Source: Pseudomonadota bacterium
GTDB taxonomy: Bacteria > Myxococcota_A > Polyangia > Polyangiales > Polyangiaceae
Length of the DNA stretch: 64,000 bases
Direction: 5' to 3'
NCBI GenBank assembly: GCA_023432025.1
Contig: JAEYVE010000228.1
Span: forward strand, 35,969-99,968
The position numbers were made by a program, and so were the translations under genes. Positions 7,677-17,516 of this stretch are shown piece after piece. The notes under the pieces were generated by a model that was not told the origin of the DNA, searched no databases, and worked only from the letters and a program-made list of their open reading frames with translations. The first letter of the stretch is position 1; every line of letters begins with the position of its first letter.

Positions 7677-9032
7677 ATGGCACAGCAGCAACAGCGTTAT
7701 CGCGTTCTCGACAAGATTGCCGCCGGCGGCATGGCCGAGGTGTTCCGCGCCGAAAGCGCAGGCCTCGAAGGGTTCAAGAAGACCGTCGCGATCAAACGCG
7801 TACTGCCGCACCTATCCGAAAAAAAGCAGTTCATCGGCATGTTCCTGGACGAGGCGCGTCTGAGCGCGCACCTCAGCCACTCGAACTGCGTCCAGGTCTT
7901 CGACATCGGTGTCGGCGACAACACCTACTTCATCGTCATGGAGTACGTGGATGGCTCCGACTTGAAGGGGGTCATCGAGTCTCTGAAGGAATCCGGGCAG
8001 CGCATGCCCGTGGAGGAGGCGTGCCTCATTTGCGTGCGCATTTGCGAAGGCCTCGCCTACGCGCACGAGCTTTCGGATTCGTCGGGACGGTCGATGCAAA
8101 TCGTGCATCGCGACATGTCGCCGCCCAACGTGCTCTTGACCCGCTACGGCGAAGTCAAAATCGTGGATTTCGGTCTCGCCAAGGCCAACAGCCAGCTCGA
8201 GGAGAGCGAGCCGGGCATCATCAAGGGCAAGTTCGGCTACCTTTCTCCCGAGGCAGCGCAGGGCAAAGAGGTGGACGCGCGAACGGACGTGTTCGCGGTG
8301 GGCATCATTCTTTGGGAGCTCTTGGCTGGAAAGCGCCTCTTCCAAGGCAGCACGGATCTGGAAACCGTGCGGCTCGTGCAGAAGGCCACGGTCCCGAACA
8401 TTCGCGGCATTCGTCCGGATCTCCACGAACACGTGGCGCGCGTGGTCGATCGCGCGCTCGCAGGAGATCCGAACCAGCGCTACCAGAGCGCCCGTGATCT
8501 CGGGCGGGACTTGAACCAGGCGCTCTTCGAGCTGCCGCGCGCGGTGTCGTCGTTCGACATCGCAAAGCTCGTCGAGCCCGTGCAGCGAAAGCGCAGCACG
8601 GCGAAGGTCAAGAAGGAGGGGTCGTTCATCGGCTCGCTCATCGACGAGGCCCTGTTCGAGTTCACCTCTCTCGACGACGGAGAAAAAAGCGGACCCAGCC
8701 AAGCGTCCGCGCCGCTCAACCTGAGCGGCTTCGATACGGTGAAGGATTGGGGCTCGGATCTGAACTTGTCGGGAAGCGACTATCAGCCGGGCAACTTGGC
8801 TGCGTTGGAAGAGGGCAACCTGGCGGCGCTCGAGGAGGAGCGTGCAGCCAGTCAGAGACCCGACTCCGCCGTGTCGTCGAGCGCGCCCCCGGCCTCGGAA
8901 CGAGCTGGCAAGGGCAAAGGGAAGATCGTTCTGATCTTGGTGCTCCTGGCGCTCTTGGGCGGAGCAACCGGCGCCTACCTGACCGGGCAGCTTCCGCCTG
9001 CCGTGATGAAGGTGCTCCCTCAGGTGAAGTGA
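7677..9032 (+). CDS. Hanks-type Ser/Thr protein kinase with C-terminal membrane anchor
   Basis: 451 residues. Complete catalytic core: glycine loop IAAGGMAEVF (14-23), ATP-binding lysine in VAIKRV (K40), catalytic HRDMSPPN (144-151), DFG (164-166), and GKFGYLSPEAAQG as the activation/P+1 region. A Ser/Asp-rich linker with a short repeat (NLAALEEGNLAALEEE) leads to one C-terminal membrane helix (about 416-434) and a short tail outside. So the kinase domain faces the cytoplasm with only a minimal external part, unlike PASTA kinases. The start follows an AGG at suitable spacing. It is monocistronic, ending at a strong terminator. The substrate cannot be inferred. Confidence 0.95.
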   Translation: MAQQQQRYRVLDKIAAGGMAEVFRAESAGLEGFKKTVAIKRVLPHLSEKKQFIGMFLDEARLSAHLSHSNCVQVFDIGVGDNTYFIVMEYVDGSDLKGVIESLKESGQRMPVEEACLICVRICEGLAYAHELSDSSGRSMQIVHRDMSPPNVLLTRYGEVKIVDFGLAKANSQLEESEPGIIKGKFGYLSPEAAQGKEVDARTDVFAVGIILWELLAGKRLFQGSTDLETVRLVQKATVPNIRGIRPDLHEHVARVVDRALAGDPNQRYQSARDLGRDLNQALFELPRAVSSFDIAKLVEPVQRKRSTAKVKKEGSFIGSLIDEALFEFTSLDDGEKSGPSQASAPLNLSGFDTVKDWGSDLNLSGSDYQPGNLAALEEGNLAALEEERAASQRPDSAVSSSAPPASERAGKGKGKIVLILVLLALLGGATGAYLTGQLPPAVMKVLPQVK

Positions 9033-9071
9033 GCGGCGCGTTTCACACGCGGCCACTGGTCACGGAAAACG

Positions 9072-9106
9072 AAAACGCCGTCACGATTTCGTGACGGCGT
9101 TTTTTC
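9072..9106 (+). terminator. Rho-independent terminator after the kinase gene, facing infC
   Basis: Perfect 12-base stem AACGCCGTCACG / CGTGACGGCGTT (9074-9085 and 9090-9101) with loop ATTT, followed by a T run. A-rich bases on the other flank mean it may also act for the convergent infC transcript. Confidence 0.93.
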
Positions 9107-9206
9107 TTGGGACCAGAGAGGGGGCTCGAGAAGTGGAAGCTCTCGTTCGTCCGCATCGCATGAGGCGGGGCCCCCCGCGCTGAAGGGCCCCGAGCTTCCG
9201 ACAACT

Positions 9207-10100
<894 letters not shown>

Positions 10101-10545
10101 AGACGGGGTATCTCTCTGCCTTTCTCGGGAGCACCGCTCCCTCTCGAACCAACACTAATCAAAAACGACACTTGGGAATCGAGGCCGAACACGGCGTCGA
10201 AATCAGCGACGTCCGGGCGGGCTCACGCACGCACCACCGTGAAAACGGTCCTCGGGATCGGCTGCCTACTGCGGCGGTCGCGACGATGCAAAGCGTCTCG
10301 CTCCACCCGGTCCCGGGGGAGCGGCCTTCGGCCGTGACCTTCGCCGGCGGAGGCAGCGCGCTCACTGGAACATTCCCGCGGCCTTCACGATGCGACCATG
10401 ACGCGCGGGCGGACTCGAGCCGCGCTGCGCCGGGACGAGGGGACACCGCAACGAACCGGCAGCCCGACGCGCGGGCTGGCCTGTGAACGGGTCCCCCGGG
10501 CACTCCAAATGACGAAGCATTTCGCTAGCTTCGAGGAGTCCGGGG
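10101..10545. other. infC leader region, no gene seen
   Basis: This stretch separates tRNA-Val from infC on the same (minus) strand. I see no coding sequence with family-like content. It holds a short CGGCC-TTC-GGCCG hairpin near 10322-10334 and would carry the infC promoter and leader. No recognisable autoregulatory element can be pointed to by eye. Confidence 0.4.
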
Positions 10546-10617
10546 TAGGCGCGATTGGGATTGAACCAACGACCCCTACCATGTCAAGGTAGTGCTCTAC
10601 CACTGAGCTACGCGCCT
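10546..10617 (-). tRNA. tRNA-Val (anticodon GAC)
   Basis: 72-base cloverleaf without encoded CCA (the bases after discriminator A read CCC). Acceptor AGGCGCG pairs fully with CGCGCCT; D-arm GCTC/GAGC; anticodon stem CTACC/GGTAG around loop TTGACAT gives GAC; T-arm GTTGG/CCAAT with loop TTCAATC. It reads GTC valine codons. It lies upstream of infC on the same strand. Confidence 0.96.
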
Positions 10618-11012
10618 TTGGGTCTGTTGCAGTGCGGTGCCACCTTGAGGTTTGTCCGGGGTACGGATCACCCGAGCGGTTCCTGACTGCGTTCGGACCT
10701 TCCCTGGGTGACGACGCCCGAAAGCGTCGCCCTCGCGAGGGGGCCATCAGTTAGCGTCGGTCTTGGGGTGTGTCAAGCGCTGCCGGGTTGAACGTCCTCG
10801 GGCGGATTGCGATTGCGGGCGCGGAGCGTCCCTCGGGCCGCAAGGTCGGGAAAAGGAACGTGGGGACGACTCACTTCTGGCGGTTGCTGCAGTGGGGGAT
10901 TCTGGCTATGAGCCCCGCCCATTCCTGGGCCCTCGCGCACGATTCGGTGAGCGTCGGCTCGATGTCAGAGGCCTGCCTCAGCGCAGGTCCTCATGTTTTC
11001 TGGAGGACACAC
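10618..11012. other. Upstream region of the yajC-secDF operon
   Basis: No gene supported; an open frame in phase with yajC extends upstream to 10770 but lacks family content and a ribosome site. It should contain divergent promoters for tRNA-Val (minus) and yajC (plus). The only candidate I can name is the weak box pair listed at 10884-10912. Confidence 0.4.
10884..10912 (+). promoter_or_regulatory. Candidate sigma-70 promoter for yajC-secD-secF-recJ
   Basis: TTGCTG, a 17-base spacer, then TATGAG, about 100 bases upstream of the yajC GTG. The -35 match is poor (3 of 6) and the -10 fair (4 of 6), so this is only a candidate; spacing and position are what make it worth listing. Confidence 0.3.
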
Positions 11013-11390
11013 GTGGCGCTCGCCCTGCAACAGCTCCCCCCCTCGCCTGGGCAGGGGACGACGGCTTCTGCCCCCGCCCCCGCAGGTGAAGCACGACCTG
11101 CCGAGCCCGGCGCGCTCGGCATGCTTCTGCCGCTCATCCTCTTCGTGCCGCTCATCTTCGTCATGTTCTGGTCTTCTCGCTCGCAGCAGAAGCGCCAGCA
11201 GAAGCTGCTCGCCGAGCTCCAGAAGGGTGACTCGGTGCTCACGCAAGGTGGGTTGCGCGGCAAGCTGGTCGAGCTCGGCGATCGCTTCGCGAAGATCGAG
11301 ATCGCCCCAGGCGTCAAGGTGGACGTCTTGCGCGGCTCGCTGCTCGGCAAGGACACCGTCGAAACTGCCTCTCAACTCGAGAAGAAGTAA
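11013..11390 (+). CDS. yajC: YajC, accessory subunit of the preprotein translocase
   Basis: 125 residues from GTG 11013, which has an excellent GGAGGA eight bases upstream. A Pro/Ala-rich N-terminus precedes one membrane helix (GMLLPLILFVPLIFVMFW) and then the conserved cytoplasmic domain: RSQQKRQQKLLAELQKGDSV, TQGGLRGKLVELGDRFAKIE. YajC binds SecDF and the SecYEG translocon at the inner membrane. It is the first gene of an operon with secD 14 bases downstream. Confidence 0.93.
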   Translation: MALALQQLPPSPGQGTTASAPAPAGEARPAEPGALGMLLPLILFVPLIFVMFWSSRSQQKRQQKLLAELQKGDSVLTQGGLRGKLVELGDRFAKIEIAPGVKVDVLRGSLLGKDTVETASQLEKK

Positions 11391-11404
11391 GCGAGCGAAC
11401 CCTG

Positions 11405-13507
11405 GTGGCGAATACCTACCTTCTGTACTCGTTCGGCGCGCTGGCCTTCGTCATGGGCCTCGTCGGGCTCTTGCAACGGAGCAAGCGCTCGACGTTGTGG
11501 CCCGGCGCTCTGGCCGCGGCGTGCGCCGCGTGGGCCGCCTACGCCGACTCGTTCTGGGCCATGACCGTGTTCGGTTTGCTCGCGGTCTGGGCGCTCTTTG
11601 CGGCTCTGCCGTTTTTCGACGTGAACTGGCGGGTGCGCTCGGGACTCGTGCTCGTCACGGGCCTCCTCAGCTTCATCTTGCTGTGGCCTTCGCTCGAAAC
11701 CATGACGAGCGGGCGCGTTCCGTGTCCGGCTTGGGTGAAGGACCGCGTGGGCGCGCGTTTGGTCGCCGGTCTGGACCTCCGCGGCGGCTTGCGCCTCGTT
11801 TACACGGTGGACGTGGACGAGGCGATCAAGGACAAGCGAGATCGCTACTACGAAGACATGCGGCGTGAGCTGGCCAAGCTCTACGCCGGGCACCAGGGCG
11901 ACGAAGTACCGAGCGAGGAAACGCTCAAGAAGCTCCGCGATCACGTCTCGCTGAGCGCTCCACGGCGGCCCGCCGACGTGATCGATCTGCAGATCAAGGA
12001 GGGCTCGGACCCGGCCAAGATCGACGCTCGCTTCCGTGACCTGTTCCGGCCGGACCTTCAGTCCAAGGTCATCGACGCGCGTACCTTCCAGTTCTCGGTC
12101 CGTGAGTCCGCCGAAACGGCGATCCGCGAGCGCGCCGTCAGTCAGGCCAAGGACATCATCTTGCGCCGTGTCGACGCGTTGGGCTTGCGAGAAGCCGCGG
12201 TCTCCACGCGCGACGAGGACATCATCATCGAGGTGCCAGGCTCGGACGAGGCCAGCTTCGAGAGCATCCGCGACATCATCAGCCAGACCGCGCGCCTCGA
12301 CTTCAAGCTCCTGGACGACGACTCGGACTTTTTCGCGCAGCTCGAGCAAGGCGCCGCCCCGGACAGCCTCCCCGAGGGGCTGGAGTTCCGTCGCGAGAGC
12401 GTGCCCGTCGGCCTGGACGCTTCGGGCGATCGCCAGACGCGCATCAACACCTACGCCGTGCTCATGAACAAGGCCGGCGAGAGCAGTCAGGACTCGCTGC
12501 AGCGGTTCAAGGAGTGGGTCGCGACCCTCACGCTGCCCCCCGATCGCGAGGTAGGCTACGAGCTCGAGTACAAGGTTACGGACGAGGCCACGCTCAAAAG
12601 CGAAGAGGCTGGTTGGCGCACGTACCTTTTGAAGAGCCGCGCAGAAATCACCGGTGACCAAATTCGTGACGCCGCCGCGCAGCCGGACCAAGGCACGCAG
12701 AGCATCGGCGGCTGGCACGTAGCGATCACCTTCACGGACCAAGGTGGGCGCCTCTTCGAGCGCATCACCGGCGCCAACGTGAAGCGTCGTTTCGCGATCA
12801 TCCTGGACGGCCGCGTCGAGAGCGCGCCGGAAATTCTCGACCGCATTGCGGGCGGTCACGCGTCCATCACGATGGGCTCACGCGATCCCCAGGTGCAGCT
12901 CCAGGACGCGCGCAAGTTGGAGCTCGTGCTCCGCTCCGGCGCGCTGCCGGCGCCCATTTCGCCCTCCAACGAGCAGCGCATCGGTCCCTCCCTCGGACAG
13001 GAGTCGATTCAGCTGGGTCTGCAGGGCGCGGCGGCGGGTAGCTTTCTCGTGCTGCTCTTCATGATGGTTTACTACCGGCGCGCCGGCCTCATCGCCGACA
13101 TCGCGGTGGTGATGAACCTGGTCATGCAGCTCGCGGTGCTGGCGTCGTTCGGCGCCTCCATGACGCTGCCGGGCATCGCCGGCTTGGCGCTCACCATCGG
13201 TATGAGCGTGGACGCCAACGTGCTCATCAACGAGCGTATTCGCGACGAGCTCCGTGAGGGGAAGAGCCCGCGCGCTGCCGTCGAAATCGGCTACGACAAG
13301 GCGTTCAGCGCCATCATCGACGGCCACATCACCACCCTGATTTCCGGCATCGTGCTCGCTCAGTACGGTACCGGCCCCATCAAAGGCTTCGCCGTGACCC
13401 TCATGGTCGGCGTGGTCTGCAGCATCTTCACCGGTGTGTTCGTGACCCGCGTGCTCTTCGACATGTGGGTTCGGGGCTCGGGCAAGAAGAGCATCGACGT
13501 AGGCTAA
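11405..13507 (+). CDS. secD: SecD, protein-export membrane subunit, with extra N-terminal membrane helices
   Basis: 700 residues from GTG 11405. SecD and SecF use the proton gradient to complete protein translocation across the inner membrane. The periplasmic P1 region starts at VAGLDLRGGLRLVY, the conserved block following the first membrane helix of SecD, and the C-terminal part has the RND-like six-helix module with GLALTIGMSVDANVLINERIRDEL and the AFSAIIDGHITTLISGIVL segment. Unusually, about 110 residues with roughly four hydrophobic segments precede LDLRGG where most SecD proteins have one. secF starts six bases after the stop. Confidence 0.96.
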   Translation: MANTYLLYSFGALAFVMGLVGLLQRSKRSTLWPGALAAACAAWAAYADSFWAMTVFGLLAVWALFAALPFFDVNWRVRSGLVLVTGLLSFILLWPSLETMTSGRVPCPAWVKDRVGARLVAGLDLRGGLRLVYTVDVDEAIKDKRDRYYEDMRRELAKLYAGHQGDEVPSEETLKKLRDHVSLSAPRRPADVIDLQIKEGSDPAKIDARFRDLFRPDLQSKVIDARTFQFSVRESAETAIRERAVSQAKDIILRRVDALGLREAAVSTRDEDIIIEVPGSDEASFESIRDIISQTARLDFKLLDDDSDFFAQLEQGAAPDSLPEGLEFRRESVPVGLDASGDRQTRINTYAVLMNKAGESSQDSLQRFKEWVATLTLPPDREVGYELEYKVTDEATLKSEEAGWRTYLLKSRAEITGDQIRDAAAQPDQGTQSIGGWHVAITFTDQGGRLFERITGANVKRRFAIILDGRVESAPEILDRIAGGHASITMGSRDPQVQLQDARKLELVLRSGALPAPISPSNEQRIGPSLGQESIQLGLQGAAAGSFLVLLFMMVYYRRAGLIADIAVVMNLVMQLAVLASFGASMTLPGIAGLALTIGMSVDANVLINERIRDELREGKSPRAAVEIGYDKAFSAIIDGHITTLISGIVLAQYGTGPIKGFAVTLMVGVVCSIFTGVFVTRVLFDMWVRGSGKKSIDVG

Positions 13508-13513
13508 AGCACC

Positions 13514-14716
13514 ATGCAGCTCTTTCCGGTCGGTAAAGTCTACGATTTCATGAAGAGGCGTACCCTCTTCATGGGTGTGAGCTTGTTCGTCACCGTCGCC
13601 TCGCTCGTGCTCCTGGTTTACCCGGGGCCCAAGCTGGGTACGGACTTCCGGGGCGGCACGGAGGTCGAGGTCGCCTTCCTCGGCCCGGTGACTGCCGGGC
13701 AGCTCACGGACGTCGTGAGTGGAGCGGGCTTTTCGCATCCGGACGTCATTCCCGTCGAGGACTTGAAGAACCCCAACCACTATCTCATCCGCGTCGAGGA
13801 CGTCAGCACCGTCGACGAAGGCCAGCGCGCGGAAATCGAGGCCAAGCTGTGCGCCGGCGACCCCCTTCCCGCGGGCTGCTCGCCGGAGCACGCCGCGACC
13901 GAGGTCAAAATCAGCCCCGGCGGCGATAAAATCACGGTGCGCTTCGAAGGTGCGCCCGATCTCGCTTGGGTTCGTTCGCAACTGGAATCGGTCCGGGGCC
14001 TCCAGCTTCGCGCAGGAGACAACAACCCTTCCATTCAGAACGCGCGTGACCACAAGGTCGAAGTTCAGCTGACGAGCAAGGGTGACCAGCTGATGGGCGC
14101 CCTGCGCGACAAGTTGGGCCCCAACGTGGTGCCGGAGCAGGCGCTGCGCACCGAGTGGATCGGTCCGAAGGCAGGCGCGCAGCTGCGCGATGCGGCCGTG
14201 AAGAGCGTTGCCATCACGCTCTTCTTCATCATGGCTTACGTGGCCTTCCGCTTCGATCTGCGCTTTGCGCCGGGTACGGTGCTGAGCTTGGCGCACGACG
14301 CGATTGGCACGGTCGGCATCCTCATCTTGCTGGGCAAGGAGCTGAACCTGACGACGCTGGCCGCGGTGCTGACGATCATCGGTTACTCGGTGTCCGATAC
14401 GGTGGTCGTGTACGACCGCGTGCGTGAAAACTTGGGCCGCCTGCGGGGCGCGAGCTTCCATACGCTGATCAACGTGAGCCTCTCGGAGATGCTCGGTCGG
14501 ACGCTGATCAACAGCGGCACGCTGCTTTTCAGTCTCCTTTGCTTCTTCGTGTGGGGCACCGGCCAGCTCAAGGACTTCGCGCTCGCGCTGGTGATTGGCG
14601 TCTTCTTGGGCGTTTATTCGTCCATTTACGTGGCTTTGCCGCTCACCGAGTGGCTCGATCGTAAGTTCTTCTCGCAGCTCGGGCGCAAGAGCGGACGCAA
14701 GACCGCGACGGCGTGA
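13514..14716 (+). CDS. secF: SecF, protein-export membrane subunit
   Basis: 400 residues. First membrane helix near residues 18-36, then GTDFRGGTEVEVAF, the SecF form of the D-x-RGG block, a periplasmic domain, and the C-terminal helices with LSLAHDAIGTVGIL, TIIGYSVSDTVVVYDRVRE and NVSLSEMLGRTLINSGTLL. It pairs with SecD. The periplasmic part carries a small Cys-containing insertion (LCAGDPLPAGCSPEH). Its stop overlaps the recJ GTG by four bases, indicating coupled translation. Confidence 0.96.
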   Translation: MQLFPVGKVYDFMKRRTLFMGVSLFVTVASLVLLVYPGPKLGTDFRGGTEVEVAFLGPVTAGQLTDVVSGAGFSHPDVIPVEDLKNPNHYLIRVEDVSTVDEGQRAEIEAKLCAGDPLPAGCSPEHAATEVKISPGGDKITVRFEGAPDLAWVRSQLESVRGLQLRAGDNNPSIQNARDHKVEVQLTSKGDQLMGALRDKLGPNVVPEQALRTEWIGPKAGAQLRDAAVKSVAITLFFIMAYVAFRFDLRFAPGTVLSLAHDAIGTVGILILLGKELNLTTLAAVLTIIGYSVSDTVVVYDRVRENLGRLRGASFHTLINVSLSEMLGRTLINSGTLLFSLLCFFVWGTGQLKDFALALVIGVFLGVYSSIYVALPLTEWLDRKFFSQLGRKSGRKTATA

Positions 14717-16419
14717 GGCGCGGCACGGTGGCTGGGTCCATCACGACCGTGTCGGCGCGGGAGCTGGCGGAGCGCCTGGGCGTCACGCACACGTTGGCCG
14801 AGCACCTGAGGCGGCTGGGCCACGCGGGAGACGAGGTCACGGCGCGCTTCCTCGAGCCCAAGCTACGAGACCTGACGCCGCCCGATCAAATGGCAGATCG
14901 GGCGGCCGCCGCGGCGCGCATCGCGCGCGCCATTCGCGCGCGCGAGCGAGTCGTCGTTTTCGGCGACTACGACTGCGACGGCATCACCGCCACCGCCATT
15001 CTTTCCGAAGTGATCGAGGCTTTGGGCGGCCTGGTCACGCCGCTGCTCGCGAGTCGCTTCGGTGGTGGCTACGGCGTGTCCGAGGAGGCGCTGGAGCGCA
15101 TCTTGGCGGTGGAGCCCGCGCTGCTCGTCACCTGCGACTGCGGCTCCTCGGATCACGTCACGCTCAGAAAGGCCGTGGCGCGCGGGGTGGACGTGGTCGT
15201 CATCGACCACCACCTCGTGCCGGAAGAGAAGCTTCCGGCGCTCGCGTTCTTGAACCCGCACCGTTCCGAATGCGAGTTCCCCTACAAGGGCCTGGCGTCT
15301 TGCGGGCTCGCGCTTTCGGTCGCTGCCGCGCTGCGCGCCGAGCTGGGAGCGCAGCTGGACGTTCGTCGCTGGCTCGACTTGGTGGCCATCGGCTCCGTCG
15401 CGGACGTCGCTCCTCTCGATGGGGACAACCGGGCGCTGGTGCGCGCCGGTTTGCGCGTGCTCAGCGAGGCGACGAGGCCAGGCGTGCGAGCCTTGCTCGA
15501 GGTCGCAGGCATGGACGTGGGCGCGCCGCTCACGGCCGAGGACATCGCGTTTCGGTTGGCGCCGCGTCTGAACGCGCCGGGCCGCTTGGGCGCGCCGGAT
15601 GCGTCACTTGCGCTGCTTCGCGCGCGCACGTTGGACGAAGCTCGCGGTCTGGCGGCGCAGATCGAGCAGCAGTGCGTGGCGCGCCGCGAGCAGCAGGGGC
15701 GCATCATCGACGAGGCGCTCGAAGAAATTCGGCGCGAAGGCTACGCGGAGCGCCCCGCCGTCGTGGTCGGTCGACAGGGTTGGAATCACGGCATCGTGGG
15801 CATCGTGGCGGGGCGCCTCGCGGACGACCTGAAAATGCCCGTGCTCGTCATCGGCTTCGAGGGAGACGTGGGGCGCGGATCGCTGCGTGGGCCGCCCGGG
15901 GCGCGCTTGTTCGACGCGCTCGGTCGCGTCAGCGACGTGCTCGTGCGCCACGGTGGGCATCAAGCCGCGGCCGGGTTGGAGGTGCGCTTCGAGAGGCTCA
16001 CCGAGCTGCGCGCGCGCTTCGAGGACTCGTGTCGTGCGCTCGAGTTCGACGCTGCCCAGGACGAGCTTCCTCCGCTTGCGCTCGCGTCGGGAGAAGACCC
16101 CGCGCAGGTGCTGAAAGATCTTTATCGCCTGGAGCCGTGCGGCTTGGGCAACCCGGCGCCCACGCTGTCCGTCGACGGTGAGCTGCTCGTCGCGCGCGAG
16201 GTGAAGGGCGGTCATCTGAAGCTCGAGGTGCTGCTCGAGGGCGGACGGCGCCTCGGAGGCTTCGGGCCGAACCTGGGCGCCGAGGCGGAGACGCTCGGCA
16301 GTCACGCGGGGACGCGGGGGCGCGTGCAGGTCATCGGCAGCTTGCGGCCCGATCGCTACCGGGGCGGGGGCGCCGTGGAGCTCTTCGTGCGCCAGGTTCT
16401 GCCCGTGCGCAGCGGGTAG
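14713..16419 (+). CDS. recJ: Single-stranded-DNA-specific exonuclease RecJ
   Basis: 568 residues from GTG 14713 inside a GTGA overlap with secF. DHH-superfamily motifs are present: FGDYDCDG (about 83-90), CDCGSSDH, and DHH within VVVIDHHLVP (165-167), with the DHHA1 signature HGGHQAAAG and the C-terminal OB-like domain (LGNPAPTLSV, RYRGGGAVELF). RecJ degrades ssDNA 5' to 3' in recombinational and mismatch repair. Linkage of recJ behind secDF is a known arrangement in other bacteria, so it does not by itself imply a link between export and repair. Confidence 0.95.
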   Translation: MRRGTVAGSITTVSARELAERLGVTHTLAEHLRRLGHAGDEVTARFLEPKLRDLTPPDQMADRAAAAARIARAIRARERVVVFGDYDCDGITATAILSEVIEALGGLVTPLLASRFGGGYGVSEEALERILAVEPALLVTCDCGSSDHVTLRKAVARGVDVVVIDHHLVPEEKLPALAFLNPHRSECEFPYKGLASCGLALSVAAALRAELGAQLDVRRWLDLVAIGSVADVAPLDGDNRALVRAGLRVLSEATRPGVRALLEVAGMDVGAPLTAEDIAFRLAPRLNAPGRLGAPDASLALLRARTLDEARGLAAQIEQQCVARREQQGRIIDEALEEIRREGYAERPAVVVGRQGWNHGIVGIVAGRLADDLKMPVLVIGFEGDVGRGSLRGPPGARLFDALGRVSDVLVRHGGHQAAAGLEVRFERLTELRARFEDSCRALEFDAAQDELPPLALASGEDPAQVLKDLYRLEPCGLGNPAPTLSVDGELLVAREVKGGHLKLEVLLEGGRRLGGFGPNLGAEAETLGSHAGTRGRVQVIGSLRPDRYRGGGAVELFVRQVLPVRSG

Positions 16420-16493
16420 CGCGAGCGAATGCGTCTTGTCCGCGGAAGCGGGTCTCCCTCCTCCCGTTTCGCGCTACGCTGACCGAGCCGCAG

Positions 16494-17273
16494 ATGAGCG
16501 ACCCGCTGATCGAGTTTCGCAACGTCAAGAAGAGCTTTGGTCCCAAGGTGATTTACCGGGGGCTGAATCTCAGGGTGCACCGGGGAGAAGTGCTCACGGT
16601 GGTGGGCGGCTCCGGCGTGGGCAAGAGCGTGATGCTCAAGATGCTCATCGGGCTCCTCCAGGCGGACTCGGGCAGCATCAGCTTTGACGGAGAAGAAATC
16701 ACGCGCATGAGGGAGGAGCAGCTTGCTCGCGTGCGGCAGCGCATCGCCATGCTGTTTCAGAGTGGGGCGCTCTTCGACTCCCTCAGCGTGGGCGAAAACG
16801 TCGCCTACGGCCTCGAGGAGCACTTTCACTCGAAAATGACGCGGGACGAGGTGAACGCGCGCGTGGCTTGGGCGCTCGGCCTCGTGGGTCTGCCCGGCAT
16901 CGAGGAAATGCGCCCTGCCGATCTATCGGGCGGCATGCGCAAGCGTGTGGGCTTGGCGCGCGCCATCGCCGTGCAACCCGAGGTCGTCTTGTACGACGAG
17001 CCCACGACGGGGCTCGACCCCATCAATACCGCTCGCGTCAATCACATGATCATGGGGCTTCAAGCCAAGCTGAACATCACGAGCATCGTCGTGACGCACG
17101 ACATGAAGAGCGCCTTTCAAATCAGCGATCGCATGGCGATGGTGCACTCCGGGCAAATCATCGCCTACGGCACGCCCGAAGAGTTTCGCAGCTCCCCCGA
17201 CCCACGCGTCACGGACTTCATCGAGGGGCTCGCGCCCGTTCAAGAGGACGTCGAGACACTGCTCAATGCATGA
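16494..17273 (+). CDS. mlaF: MlaF-like ABC transporter ATPase (phospholipid trafficking)
   Basis: 259 residues, a complete ABC ATPase: Walker A GGSGVGKS, Q-loop MLFQSGALFDSL, signature LSGGMRKRVGLARA, Walker B VVLYDEPTTGLDP and H-loop VVTHDMKSA. The GALFDSL Q-loop region and the MRKR after the signature are typical of MlaF/MkL ATPases that move phospholipids between the outer and inner membranes or import lipids via MCE proteins. An MCE-domain gene follows 243 bases downstream, supporting this. The expected MlaE permease gene is not in the window. That 243-base gap contains no supported gene. Confidence 0.9.
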   Translation: MSDPLIEFRNVKKSFGPKVIYRGLNLRVHRGEVLTVVGGSGVGKSVMLKMLIGLLQADSGSISFDGEEITRMREEQLARVRQRIAMLFQSGALFDSLSVGENVAYGLEEHFHSKMTRDEVNARVAWALGLVGLPGIEEMRPADLSGGMRKRVGLARAIAVQPEVVLYDEPTTGLDPINTARVNHMIMGLQAKLNITSIVVTHDMKSAFQISDRMAMVHSGQIIAYGTPEEFRSSPDPRVTDFIEGLAPVQEDVETLLNA

Positions 17274-17516
17274 GGCGTCCACCAGCCGTTTGATCGAGTG
17301 AGGCGTGGCAATGAAGCGTGTGGAGCTTCTCGAAGTGGGGCGCAGCGCCGCGGAGCGGCGCCGATGTCGCCCGGTGAGACGAGCGGTGTTCCCGACGGGG
17401 GACACGGGGGTCGGTGTGGGAGCTTTGCGGTTCCACCCAGAGCGCACGAAAACTGAAGCTTTCCCCTCGACCAGGCGTATCGATCGGCGTATGCGGGCGG
17501 TAGGGTCACTCAGAGC

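Noticed and set aside
17274..17516. A possible small gene between mlaF and mlaD
   Set aside because: The only open frame is Arg-rich, lacks a ribosome site and overlaps the mlaD start out of frame; no permease features.
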